A stretch of 33,173 nucleotides of DNA from Oerskovia rustica (GCF_014836555.1 NZ_JACSQQ010000006.1:131205-164377), one strand, 5' to 3'; numbered from the stretch's first letter, positions 15,569-22,890 are shown. Translations and numbers: made by a program. The notes: generated by a model from the letters alone, not told the origin.

Positions 15569-16249
15569 TCAGCGGTCGGTGTCGACGAGCCGGTGCTCGT
15601 GCGCGTAGACGACCACCTGCACGCGGTCGCGCAGGTCGAGCTTGCGCAGGATCGCGCCCACGTGCGTCTTGACGGTCGACTCGCTCACGAACAGCCGCGC
15701 CCCGATCTCGGCGTTCGACATCCCCGTGGCGACGAGGACGAGAACCCTGCGCTCCTTGGTCGTGAGCGACCCGACCTCCCCAGGGACCGGGGCGACGGCG
15801 CGGAACCTGCCGTCGAGGAGCGTCGTCAGGTCCTGCGGGGCCATGACGGCGTTGCCGGCGTGCACCGTGCGGACGCAGTGGGCGAGCTGCTCGGGGCTCG
15901 AGTCCTTGAGGAGGAACCCGCTCGCACCGTAGCGGATCGCGGTCGCAGCCCGGTCGTCGAGGTCGAAGGTCGTCAGGACGACGACCCGGACCGGTCGCGT
16001 CCGACCCGCGGCCCGCGTCGGGGCGAAGATCTGCCGGGTGGCCTCCACTCCGTCGAGCACGGGCATGCGGAGGTCCATGAGCACCACGTCCGGCACCAGC
16101 TCGTCGACCAGACGCACGGCCTCCCGGCCGTCTGCCGCCGACCCGACCACCCGGATGCCGGGCTGGGCGTCGAGGATCACCCCGACGCCCTGCCGGAAGA
16201 GCTCCTGGTCGTCGACGAGCAGGACGCGGACGTCCTCGGCGGTGGTCAT
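15569..16249 (-). CDS. LuxR/NarL-type response regulator
   Basis: 226 aa. A receiver domain spans residues 7-125, with the acidic pair LLVDDQ, phospho-acceptor Asp59 in VVLMDLRMP, a Thr/Lys switch (VVVLTTFD; FLLKDSSPE) and an output LuxR helix-turn-helix near 158-222 (LTTKERRVLVLVATGMSNAE; VSESTVKTHVGAILRKL). ATG 16249 has GAGGAG upstream. It is the partner of the HisKA_3 kinase just upstream and the last gene of the D-Ala metabolism unit. Known Van regulators are OmpR-type; this NarL type is like LiaR/VraR, which respond to cell-wall damage. Its target is inferred to be the promoter at about 20534-20607. Confidence 0.92.
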   Translation of the reverse strand: MTTAEDVRVLLVDDQELFRQGVGVILDAQPGIRVVGSAADGREAVRLVDELVPDVVLMDLRMPVLDGVEATRQIFAPTRAAGRTRPVRVVVLTTFDLDDRAATAIRYGASGFLLKDSSPEQLAHCVRTVHAGNAVMAPQDLTTLLDGRFRAVAPVPGEVGSLTTKERRVLVLVATGMSNAEIGARLFVSESTVKTHVGAILRKLDLRDRVQVVVYAHEHRLVDTDR

Positions 16250-16304
16250 GCGGCTCCTCGGGGGTGGTGGTGCGGTGGGCCGGGCGGTCTGCGGCGGCCG
16301 CTCC

Positions 16305-17582
16305 TCAGGACAGGGGAACGTACGCGCTCGCCGTGAACGTCGCGCCACCGTCCGGCAGGGGCGCGGTGCGGACCGACAGGTGGCCGCCGAAGGGTTCGAG
16401 CCGCTGACGCAGCCCGGCGATCCCGCGTCCTCCGACGCCGCGCTCGGTCCCGGGGGAGACGGCGTTCGCCACCTCGACGAGCAGGTACGTCGTCCGCCCC
16501 GAGGGGCCGGTCCGTGCGGTGCGTGCCGGCTCCGTGCACCACGACCGGCGGACCGAGACGGCGCGGTCCCGGCAGCCGTGCTTGAGCGCGTTCGTCAGCA
16601 TCTCCTGGAGCACCCGGAACGCGACAGTCTGCTCCTCGGGGGTCAGGTCGCGCGGCTCGCCCGACTCGGCGTCCTCGACCTGGACGCCTGCGGTGCGGAC
16701 GTCGTCGATCAGGGACTGCAGACTCCCCTGCGGGAGCAACCCGGCGGGGGTGGGCGTCCCGGTCGAGCCGAGGACGGCCCGGACGTCGCGCAACGACTGC
16801 CGTGCGGAGGCCGCGATGCTCGCCATGGCCCGCTTGGCGGCGTCGGGATCGTCGTCGGCGAGGTACTGGGCGGACTCGGCCTGGGCGAGGATCACGGCGA
16901 GCGAGTGCCCGACGACGTCGTGGACGTCCCGCGCCAGACGGGCGTTCCCGGCCTGGAGGCGCGCGATCTCTGTCGCCGCCGCGCGCTCCTCCCGGGCCTC
17001 GTCGAGGGCCGCGAGAGCCGCCTGCTCGTCCTGTCGGGACAGGCTCGTGCGCTCGCGGCCCCGGAGCACCAGACCGAGGAACCAGGGCAGCAGGAAGTAC
17101 GCGAGCGACCCGAACCCGACCAGGGCCGGACCGACGAGGTCCCCGCCCCCCGAGGACAGCAGGATCGCCACGAGGTCGCTGGAGACGTACACGCCGTCGC
17201 TGCCGAGGTACATGAACGCGAGGACCGGGGCGAACGGGAGCGCGACGCCACTGAGCCACAGGACCGGCGTCGACCCGTACCGCGACGTCCCGAAAGCGAC
17301 GAGGGGAGCGGTGAGCTGGACGGCGAGGAGCGCAGCCCCGGTCGTGACCTGGAACAGGCCGGTCACGAGGAGCAGACCGAGCGCGAGCCCCGGGGCCCGG
17401 CGGAAGAGCGCGCAGGCGAGAGCCGTCGTCAGGACGACCGCGACGCCGGCGACGAGGCGCGCGTCGGTCATCCGTGCGTCCCGGGCGACCTCGACGAATC
17501 CCGCGACGACGACGAGCAGGGCGACGGTCGGGGCCGGCCAGGTGGCTGCGACGCGAGGCGTCACGGGGTGGGGCGGGCTCAC
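16305..17582 (-). CDS. NarL-family sensor histidine kinase (HisKA_3)
   Basis: 425 aa. Four to five hydrophobic segments lie in residues 15-175 (about 17-32, 42-60, 64-95, 105-125, 150-173) with very short loops, so it senses within or at the membrane. A coiled linker (about 180-212) follows. The HisKA_3 dimerisation helix has phospho-acceptor His221 in ARDVHDVVGHSLAVIL. The ATPase domain has an N box (VLQEMLTNALKHG) and a G box (GVGGRGIAGLRQRLEPFGG). GTG 17582 has GGGAG upstream. It starts 52 bp after the ligase stop and ends 55 bp before the regulator. The organisation resembles LiaS/VraS/DesK kinases rather than VanS. Confidence 0.92.
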   Translation of the reverse strand: MSPPHPVTPRVAATWPAPTVALLVVVAGFVEVARDARMTDARLVAGVAVVLTTALACALFRRAPGLALGLLLVTGLFQVTTGAALLAVQLTAPLVAFGTSRYGSTPVLWLSGVALPFAPVLAFMYLGSDGVYVSSDLVAILLSSGGGDLVGPALVGFGSLAYFLLPWFLGLVLRGRERTSLSRQDEQAALAALDEAREERAAATEIARLQAGNARLARDVHDVVGHSLAVILAQAESAQYLADDDPDAAKRAMASIAASARQSLRDVRAVLGSTGTPTPAGLLPQGSLQSLIDDVRTAGVQVEDAESGEPRDLTPEEQTVAFRVLQEMLTNALKHGCRDRAVSVRRSWCTEPARTARTGPSGRTTYLLVEVANAVSPGTERGVGGRGIAGLRQRLEPFGGHLSVRTAPLPDGGATFTASAYVPLS

Positions 17583-17634
17583 TCCCGGATGCTCCCACGC
17601 CCGACCGGCCCGGACGGACGACCGTCGACGACCA

Positions 17635-18726
17635 TCAGGCGGCGAGCCCGCTCGTCGGGGCCGGTCCGGCGGTCGATGCCGCGGCCGCGAGCACGAGCCC
17701 TTCGACCAGGTCCTCGTAGCGCGTCCCCAGCGCGGCGAACATCTTCGGCACCTGGGACGTCGCCGTCATCCCGGGCATCGTGTTGACCTCGTTGAGGACC
17801 AGTCCGTGCACGGGGGACAGGAAGAAGTCGAAGCGGGCGACACCGCGGCAGCCGAGCGTGTCGAACAGTGCGAGCGCGGCGTCGCGGAGAGTCGTCTGCT
17901 CGGCCGGTGAGACAGGGGCGGGCAGCAGGAACGTCGGGTCGCCGTCGTACTTGTCGGCCGTGTCGAACACTCCGCCGGTCGCGACCACGATCTCGAGGGG
18001 CGGCCCCACGACGCGCGCACCGCCGGCGGTCTCGAGGACCGCGACGTCGATCTCGCGCCCGACCACGAAGTCCTCGACCAGGACCCGGTCGTCGAGCAGG
18101 CCCGCACGGGCCACGGACTCGCGCAGCTCGACGTCGTCGCGCGCGACCGCGACACCGTGGCTCGACCCCGACGCCACGGGCTTGACCACGACGGGGAACG
18201 CCCGGACCGTCGGGAGCGGCGACCGCGCGTCCACCAGCGTCCCCTCGGCGACGGCGATGCCGAGCGCCTGCGCCACGAGCTTGGTGGCCCACTTGTCCAT
18301 GGCCAGCGCCCCACCGCGCACGCCCGACCCGACGTACGGGATCCCCGCGAGGTCGAGCAGGCCGGCGAGGGTGCCGTCCTCGCCCCGAGGGCCGTGGACG
18401 GCGGGAAAGGCGACGTCGCACCCGCTGAGGATCCCGACGGCGGCCGTGAGGCTCACGGCGACGCCGGCTCCGAGCGGCCCGTTTGCGTCGGACCACCGCC
18501 CGTCCCGGCCGATCGTCAGGCGCACGACGTCGACGTCGCGCGCCTCGAGCGCGTCACCGATCGACGCCGCGGTCGCCAGGGACACGTCGTGCTCACAGCT
18601 CCGTCCGCCGCCGATCACGGCGACGCGCAGCCGTGCCCCCGTCCTGGTTCCGGCAAGCCCGCTCTCGGCGTGCCCGACCTCGCTGGTCTCGTGGGTCTCG
18701 CGGGTCTCGCGGGTCGCGGTCCCCAT
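17635..18726 (-). CDS. ddl: D-Ala-D-Ala / D-Ala-D-X ligase (Ddl/Van ligase family)
   Basis: 363 aa. This ATP-grasp ligase joins D-Ala to a second D-residue for peptidoglycan precursors. The N-terminal motif is GGGRSCEHDVSLATA. Next come FPAVHGPRGEDGTLAG, AMDKWATK, VVVKPVASGSSHGV, REIDVAVLE, an omega-loop stretch FDTADKYDGDP, and the metal-binding RFDFFLSP...LNEVNTMPG. The first 33 residues are a Thr/Glu-rich extension. EH in the first motif and the KY in the omega loop look more like D-Ala or D-Ser ligases than the D-Lac (VanA/B) type; by eye I cannot decide between Ala and Ser. Its ATG overlaps the racemase stop (TGATG). The context is a van-like unit. Confidence 0.9.
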   Translation of the reverse strand: MGTATRETRETHETSEVGHAESGLAGTRTGARLRVAVIGGGRSCEHDVSLATAASIGDALEARDVDVVRLTIGRDGRWSDANGPLGAGVAVSLTAAVGILSGCDVAFPAVHGPRGEDGTLAGLLDLAGIPYVGSGVRGGALAMDKWATKLVAQALGIAVAEGTLVDARSPLPTVRAFPVVVKPVASGSSHGVAVARDDVELRESVARAGLLDDRVLVEDFVVGREIDVAVLETAGGARVVGPPLEIVVATGGVFDTADKYDGDPTFLLPAPVSPAEQTTLRDAALALFDTLGCRGVARFDFFLSPVHGLVLNEVNTMPGMTATSQVPKMFAALGTRYEDLVEGLVLAAAASTAGPAPTSGLAA

Positions 18727-19889
18727 CAGTGGTCCTCCTCGACGTGGCGGCGGTCGACGCGCGGGCCGATGCCTGTGACGATCTCGTGCTCGATGGTGCC
18801 CGCCCAGCGCGCCCACTCGTGGGTCGTGGGCTCCCCGCCGGCGCCGGGTCCGAGGACCACGGCGGTGTCCCCGGCGACCACTGGTAGCGCCCCGACGTCG
18901 ACGACCACCTGGTCCATCGAGACGAGGCCCACGACGGGGCAGCGCCGCCCGTGCAGCAGGACCGACGCACGTCCGGACGCGATCCGGGGGATGCCGTCGG
19001 CGTACCCCACGGGCAGCAGCGCGAGCCGCGTCGCGCGGGGGAGCACGTGCGCGTCGCCGTACCCGACGCGCTGCCCTGCACGGGCCTCTCGCACCGCGAC
19101 GACGGGTGCGAGCAGGGTCAGGGCGGGACGCAGCGGCGCCCCGGTGCGGGCAGGATCGATCCCGACCAGGCCTGCCCCGACGCGGCACAGGTCGAGCCGC
19201 GCGCGGGGGTCGGTCAGCGCGGCGGGCGTGCCGCCCAGGTGCCGGACCGTCGGGCGCAGGCCGGCTGCGTGCGCGACCCGCGTCGCACGGTCGAACCGGT
19301 CGAGGTCGCGCGTCGTCGTCGGGTGCCCGGGGCGATCGGCGCATCCGAGGTGACCCATGAGGCCGTGCACGACGACCTCCCGGGCCTCCTCGGCCGTGCG
19401 CGCCTCGGTGCACAGGCGGCCCCAGGAGTCCTGCCCGGCCCCGTCGCGCGACATGCCGATGTCGACGTGCAGGTGGATCGTCGCGGTGACGCCCGTGCGT
19501 CGCACGGCCGCGCGGATCGCCTCGAGGTGGTCGAGGCTCGGGACGGCGAGGTCGACCCGGGCGTGCAGCGCGGGGCGGAAGTCGGTCGCGGGGGCATTGA
19601 GCCAGCTCAGGACCGGGACGTCGATGCCCGCACGTCGCAGCGCGACCGCCTCGGTGACCGAGGTGACGCCGAGCGCGCTCGCGCCACCGGCGAGCGCGGC
19701 CCGGGCCAGGGCGACCGCCCCGTGCCCGTAGCCGTCGGCCTTCACGACCGCCAGGAGGGGCGTGCCCGTGAGCCGGGTGATCGTGCGGGCGTTCGCCCGC
19801 AGGGCGGCGAGGTCGACGAGCGCGGTCGGGCGGCTCACGACGGTCGTCCGCTGACCGCCGGCGCGTCGGTGCAGGAGGTCGGTCCTCAT
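18726..19889 (-). CDS. alr: Alanine racemase-fold enzyme (possible VanT-like serine racemase)
   Basis: 387 aa, soluble. It is a fold-type III PLP enzyme making D-amino acids. Lys50 binds PLP in LLAVVKADGYGHG. HLHVDIGMSRDG, HLGGTPAAL, the catalytic-Tyr region RVGYGDAHVL and VGLVSMDQVVVDVG follow. Near the C-terminus the family segment T-I-N/H-Y-E appears here as TIEHE, so His368 replaces the Tyr (Tyr354 of Geobacillus Alr) whose change to Asn is linked to serine racemisation in VanT. It overlaps the dipeptidase gene upstream (ATGA) and the ligase downstream (TGATG). VanT's membrane domain is absent. Whether a housekeeping alr exists elsewhere is unknown. Confidence 0.9.
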   Translation of the reverse strand: MRTDLLHRRAGGQRTTVVSRPTALVDLAALRANARTITRLTGTPLLAVVKADGYGHGAVALARAALAGGASALGVTSVTEAVALRRAGIDVPVLSWLNAPATDFRPALHARVDLAVPSLDHLEAIRAAVRRTGVTATIHLHVDIGMSRDGAGQDSWGRLCTEARTAEEAREVVVHGLMGHLGCADRPGHPTTTRDLDRFDRATRVAHAAGLRPTVRHLGGTPAALTDPRARLDLCRVGAGLVGIDPARTGAPLRPALTLLAPVVAVREARAGQRVGYGDAHVLPRATRLALLPVGYADGIPRIASGRASVLLHGRRCPVVGLVSMDQVVVDVGALPVVAGDTAVVLGPGAGGEPTTHEWARWAGTIEHEIVTGIGPRVDRRHVEEDH

Positions 19890-20527
19890 GCTGCGGCCAC
19901 CGACCGCTCCACGGGCCCGTAGAGGGCGTGCGGTGCACCCGTGACCAGCGCCCAGTACCGGTCTCCGTAGCTCCAGTGCCACCACTCGGTCGGGTAGTTG
20001 ACCAGCCCGGCCTGGGTCAGGGCGCGGGCGAGGAGGTCGCGGTACGCGCGCGCCGCCGGTGCGATGCCGGGGGCTGCGAAGTAGCAGGTGCCGCCGCTCT
20101 CCTCGGGCGTCGCGTCGAGCGGGCAGCCCATGTCGACCTCTCGGCCCCGGGCATCGACCAGGGTCAGGTCCACCGCGGCCCCCGCCACGTGGGGTGCCAC
20201 GTCGAGCGGTGCGACGTAGCGCGTCGAGAGCTCCACGATCTCCCACGGTGCGAGGTCCGGTCGGCGGGCACGCAGCGACGACGTGTATCGAGCGATGATC
20301 TCGGCCTGCGAGGCCACTGGACGGTAGCCCTCGGACAGCGAGAGGCGCAGCCCGTCGGGGAGCGCGCGCTGCGCGGCGACGAGCCGGTCGGCGAGACCTG
20401 CCCGCACGTGACGCGCCGCGGTGCCCGCGGGGCCGTCGATCCAGGTGAGCTCGACGAGCGGGTCGCCGTCGTCCTGGAGCGGGACGAGTCGGACCTGCGG
20501 GTCGCCGATCAGCGTGGGGTTGGGCAT
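19886..20527 (-). CDS. VanX-type D-Ala-D-Ala dipeptidase (M15D)
   Basis: 213 aa, close to VanX (about 200). The zinc and catalytic residues can be placed: Arg69 in SEGYRP, His113 and Asp120 in HVAGAAVDLTL, the MG motif in VDMGCPLD, and Glu181/His184 in EWWHWSYGDRYW. VanX cleaves cytoplasmic D-Ala-D-Ala so that it cannot enter the cell wall. There is no signal peptide, consistent with a cytoplasmic VanX rather than an exported VanY. It is the first gene of the five-gene unit. ATG 20527 lacks a ribosome binding site, and TAGCGT lies exactly 6 nt upstream, suggesting a leaderless start. There is no -35 hexamer, which suggests activator dependence. Confidence 0.88.
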   Translation of the reverse strand: MPNPTLIGDPQVRLVPLQDDGDPLVELTWIDGPAGTAARHVRAGLADRLVAAQRALPDGLRLSLSEGYRPVASQAEIIARYTSSLRARRPDLAPWEIVELSTRYVAPLDVAPHVAGAAVDLTLVDARGREVDMGCPLDATPEESGGTCYFAAPGIAPAARAYRDLLARALTQAGLVNYPTEWWHWSYGDRYWALVTGAPHALYGPVERSVAAA

Positions 20528-20533
20528 GGCACG

Positions 20534-20607
20534 ACGCTAGGTCGCGGGCCACGGCTCCGGCCTCCACCTGGGGTACCGGTCGTCGGTCCCTGGGGTCCGC
20601 CCTGGGT
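20534..20607 (-). promoter_or_regulatory. Promoter of the van-like unit with CCTGGGG direct repeats
   Basis: On the minus strand TAGCGT (20539-20534) sits 6 nt before the ATG; at the -35 place there is only GGCCGG. Just upstream, the plus strand carries CCTGGGGT at 20567-20574, CCTGGGGT at 20589-20596 and CCTGGGT at 20601-20607 (start spacings 22 and 12 bp). Repeats beside a -35-less promoter are what a NarL-type activator would need. That this unit's own regulator binds them is inference. Confidence 0.5.
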
Positions 20608-20659
20608 CCCCCCACGGGGTGACACCAGGGCGGAGGGCTCCCGCGCGCTGTGGGTGCCG

Positions 20660-20688
20660 TTGCGGTTCCCGCGGCGCCGCGCGAGACT
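20660..20688 (+). promoter_or_regulatory. Leaderless-type promoter of the second DinB-like gene
   Basis: TTGCGG (20660-20665), 17 bp, GAGACT (20683-20688), then exactly 6 nt to ATG 20695. No ribosome binding site is visible before this start. Confidence 0.45.
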
Positions 20689-20694
20689 CGGTCG

Positions 20695-21357
20695 ATGGCG
20701 AGCCCGCGCACCACGACGACCGACGACAAGGACGTCCTGCACCGGTATCTCCAGGCGGCGCGTGACGCGCTGCTCTGGAAGGTCGAGGGGCTCGACGAGC
20801 GCGCGGCCCGCTGGCCCTGGACGCCCACGGGGACGAACCTGCTCGGGCTGGTCAAGCACGCCGCGGGGGTCGAGGTCGGCTACTTCGGCCAGACGTTCGG
20901 TCGCGAGTGGCCGAGCCCGGACGAGATGCCCTGGATCGCCGACGACGCCGAGGACGACGCCGACATGTGGGCCACCGTGGACGAGCCGGTCGACGCGGTC
21001 GTCGATCTCTACCGCCGGGTCTGGGCCTTCGCCGACGAGACGATCGCGACGCGTGACCTCGACGCGACCGGGCGGGTCCCCTGGTGGCCCGCCGGGCGTG
21101 CCGACGTCACGCTCCTCCAGGTCATGGCTCACGTCACGGGCGACCTGGCTCGCCATGCCGGCCACGCGGACGTCCTGCGCGAGCTGACCGACGGGAGTGC
21201 GGGGCTCAGGGCCGACGACGACAACCTGACGCCCCGCTCGGCAGCCGACCGGTCCCGGCACGTCGACCGGCTGCGTGCGGTCGCGGACGAGGCCCAGCGA
21301 CGCTCGGAAGCGCTTGGCGGCGCGCGCGGTACCCACGGCGCGGGGCCGCGCGCCTGA
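20695..21357 (+). CDS. DinB/DUF664-family protein (second copy)
   Basis: 220 aa. It has the same family pattern as 13663-14256: ARDALLWKVEGLDERAARWP, LLGLVKHAAGVEVGYFG, WWPAGRADVTLLQVMAHVTG and ARHAGHADVLRELTDGS, giving the histidine set of the presumed metal site. The C-terminal 30 residues are charged and disordered. DinB-like proteins in actinobacteria include mycothiol S-transferases; substrate unknown. Divergent from the van-like unit, sharing its 167-bp intergenic region, so it could be co-regulated. The start has no Shine-Dalgarno (see promoter). Confidence 0.82.
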   Translation: MASPRTTTTDDKDVLHRYLQAARDALLWKVEGLDERAARWPWTPTGTNLLGLVKHAAGVEVGYFGQTFGREWPSPDEMPWIADDAEDDADMWATVDEPVDAVVDLYRRVWAFADETIATRDLDATGRVPWWPAGRADVTLLQVMAHVTGDLARHAGHADVLRELTDGSAGLRADDDNLTPRSAADRSRHVDRLRAVADEAQRRSEALGGARGTHGAGPRA

Positions 21358-21360
21358 CCG

Positions 21361-21382
21361 ACCCCGCGCAGGCCCGCGGGGT
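21361..21382. terminator. Hairpin after the second DinB-like gene
   Basis: ACCCCGCG (21361-21368) and CGCGGGGT (21375-21382), a perfect 8-bp stem with 6-nt loop, starting 4 nt after the stop codon. No T tract. Confidence 0.6.
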
Positions 21383-21404
21383 GCAGACCAGCGGGGGAGG
21401 GGAG

Positions 21405-21434
21405 CCGACGACGTCGCGTGCGTGACGTCGTCGG
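21405..21434. terminator. Second hairpin, before the DUF4184 stop
   Basis: CCGACGACGTC (21405-21415) and GACGTCGTCGG (21424-21434), a perfect 11-bp stem with an 8-nt loop GCGTGCGT. It lies between convergent stops and probably terminates the DUF4184 transcript. Confidence 0.65.
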
Positions 21435-21440
21435 GCCCGG

Positions 21441-22280
21441 TCAGTCCCGGGTGGGGGCGCCCGCCGCGACCCGGGCGGTGGACGGACGGCCGTCGCGGCG
21501 CCGGGAGGTCGTCCGGACGGCGGCCCACACGACCAGGCCGATCCCCGCGCCGAGCACGGGGTACGTCGCGGCCAGGCGCGCGAGGGAGAAGACGGTCACG
21601 GCGTGGTCGGCCGCGACGAGGCGCACCACCGCCCCGACCATCCCGACCGCCGCCCCCGCGCACACGGCGAGCACCGCGGAGCGCAGGTGCTGCGGCTGGG
21701 CGACCGGCTCTGCGCGTCGCCACCAGCGCACCGTGAGGACCGCGATCGTCACGAGGCCGACGAGCGAGCTCCCGTGCTGGAGGTACTTGTATGCCAGCAC
21801 GCCCGCGACGGGTGTGCGCAGGACGTCCCACGTCTGGACGGCGGTGCCGCGCAGGTGCGTGAAGTCGTCCCAGAGGACGTGCGTGAGCGTGCCCGCCACG
21901 GCGAGCCCGACGACGGCCCCCGCGACCGCGAGCGGGTGCGCCGTGCGCGTCGACTCGTCGGGCACCGGCGCGGACCGGCGGGGGAGCGCGGCCAGGAACG
22001 GTCCCCGGACGACGAGCACCCACAGAGCGGTGAACGCGAGCGCGAGCGCGAGGTCCACGGTCACGACCCCCAGCAGGCGGTGCGTGGGATGCGCCAGCTC
22101 GTCGGTGCCGGGGACCAGGACGTCGAGGAAGAGCGGGGCGTCGGGCACCATCGCGCCGACCGCGAAGGCAGGCAGGGCCCAGAGGAGCAGGTCCGGGGGG
22201 AGTGTGCGTCGCACACGGCGACCGGCGAGGGGGAGGGACACCAGGGCGTGGACGGGCGTGTACGGCACGCGGCACATCAT
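21441..22280 (-). CDS. DUF4184-family integral membrane protein
   Basis: 279 aa. It opens with VPYTPVHALVSLPLAG, the typical DUF4184 N-terminus (a Pro-Tyr/Phe-Thr-x-x-His pattern). It has about six hydrophobic segments, and in between the conserved THVLWDDFTHLRG, with His/Asp residues that could bind metal, and DELAHPTHRLLGV. The family is an uncharacterised membrane relative of YdjM-like hydrolases. The start is uncertain: ATG 22280 or 22277 places the family N-terminus correctly; an upstream ATG at 22346 would add 22 low-complexity residues. An AT-rich patch at 22373-22391 may hold its promoter. Confidence 0.75.
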   Translation of the reverse strand: MMCRVPYTPVHALVSLPLAGRRVRRTLPPDLLLWALPAFAVGAMVPDAPLFLDVLVPGTDELAHPTHRLLGVVTVDLALALAFTALWVLVVRGPFLAALPRRSAPVPDESTRTAHPLAVAGAVVGLAVAGTLTHVLWDDFTHLRGTAVQTWDVLRTPVAGVLAYKYLQHGSSLVGLVTIAVLTVRWWRRAEPVAQPQHLRSAVLAVCAGAAVGMVGAVVRLVAADHAVTVFSLARLAATYPVLGAGIGLVVWAAVRTTSRRRDGRPSTARVAAGAPTRD

Positions 22281-22497
22281 GGCAGCGGCCCACGAGGGGC
22301 GGGAAGCCCGCCCACGCCCGGAAAGCTCCGAGGAAGCGTCGGACATCTCACACTTTTCGGACCCGCCCTCCCCAGGATAGAAAATAGTGTGCCAAGCGGC
22401 CAGACATCCCAACCACGACCCACGTACCCCGGCTCACCGATCAGCAGGGAAGGACCGGGTCCGGTCCCGACCGGGGCGCCGGCGTCGTCCCTCCCGT

Positions 22498-22524
22498 GGA
22501 AGGAAGCTCCGGACGACGGTAGTT
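22498..22524 (+). promoter_or_regulatory. SigR/SigH-like promoter of the antitoxin-like gene
   Basis: GGAAG (22498-22502), 19 bp, GTT (22522-22524) resembles the actinobacterial oxidative/heat-stress sigma consensus GGAAT-N18/19-GTT. A housekeeping -10 reading (TAGTTT, 22520-22525) is also possible. The start codon is 54 nt downstream of GTT. Confidence 0.4.
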
Positions 22525-22577
22525 TCGCTGGGGCGGGGCAGGAGCCTCGCGACCGACCTGGTGCGAAGGAGACGAGC

Positions 22578-22784
22578 ATGGGAATCGACGACGCCAAGGA
22601 CAAGGCGGCCGCCGCCGCCGACCAGGCCAAGGAGGGCCTGGGGGGACTGGTCGACAAGGCCAAGGGCTTCCTGACCGACGACAAGATCGACGAGGTCGCC
22701 GAGAAGATCAAGGGAATCGCGCCGGACTCTGTCGACGTGCACGTCGACACCCTGGCCGAGAAGGCCAAGGAAGCGAACGACTGA
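22578..22784 (+). CDS. MT0933-like (Rv0909-type) antitoxin-family small protein
   Basis: 68 aa, ATG with AAGGAG upstream. It is highly charged, rich in Ala, Lys and Asp, and entirely helical in appearance. It matches the MT0933_antitox pattern: GIDDAKDKAAAAADQAKEG at the start, then LVDKAKGFLTDDKIDEVAEK and a CsbD-like end, DTLAEKAKEAND. In Mycobacterium the relative Rv0909 is described as the antitoxin for the SRPBCC protein Rv0910. No such partner lies here; the neighbours are DUF4184 and thrS. It may be an orphan stress protein rather than an antitoxin. Confidence 0.8.
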   Translation: MGIDDAKDKAAAAADQAKEGLGGLVDKAKGFLTDDKIDEVAEKIKGIAPDSVDVHVDTLAEKAKEAND

Positions 22785-22785
22785 T

Positions 22786-22808
22786 CGGTCGCGGTAAGCA
22801 CGCGACCG
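22786..22808 (+). terminator. Hairpin just after the antitoxin-like gene
   Basis: CGGTCGCG (22786-22793), loop GTAAGCA, CGCGACCG (22801-22808): perfect 8-bp stem starting 2 nt after the stop codon. Confidence 0.6.
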
Positions 22809-22819
22809 GCCGAGGTCGG

Positions 22820-22853
22820 TAACATCGAGGGGCGCCGCCGTCTGGTGGCGCCC
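22820..22853 (+). promoter_or_regulatory. thrS promoter and 5'-end hairpin
   Basis: TAACAT (22820-22825) is a good -10; transcription would start near 22832. GGGCGCCGCC (22830-22839) pairs with GGTGGCGCCC (22844-22853) over 10 bp (one G-U) around GTCT and is followed by TTT. The hairpin thus lies at the very 5' end of the thrS leader, and could be a back-up terminator for the gene upstream, an attenuator, or an mRNA-stabilising cap. Confidence 0.5.
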
Positions 22854-22890
22854 TTTCCACTGCCCTGTCGAGCCGCTAGGAGCGCGCACC

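Noticed and set aside
22785-22890. T-box riboswitch in front of thrS
   Set aside because: None of the conserved T-box parts (specifier stem, AGGGUGGNACCGCG-type sequence) can be found; only two simple hairpins are present.
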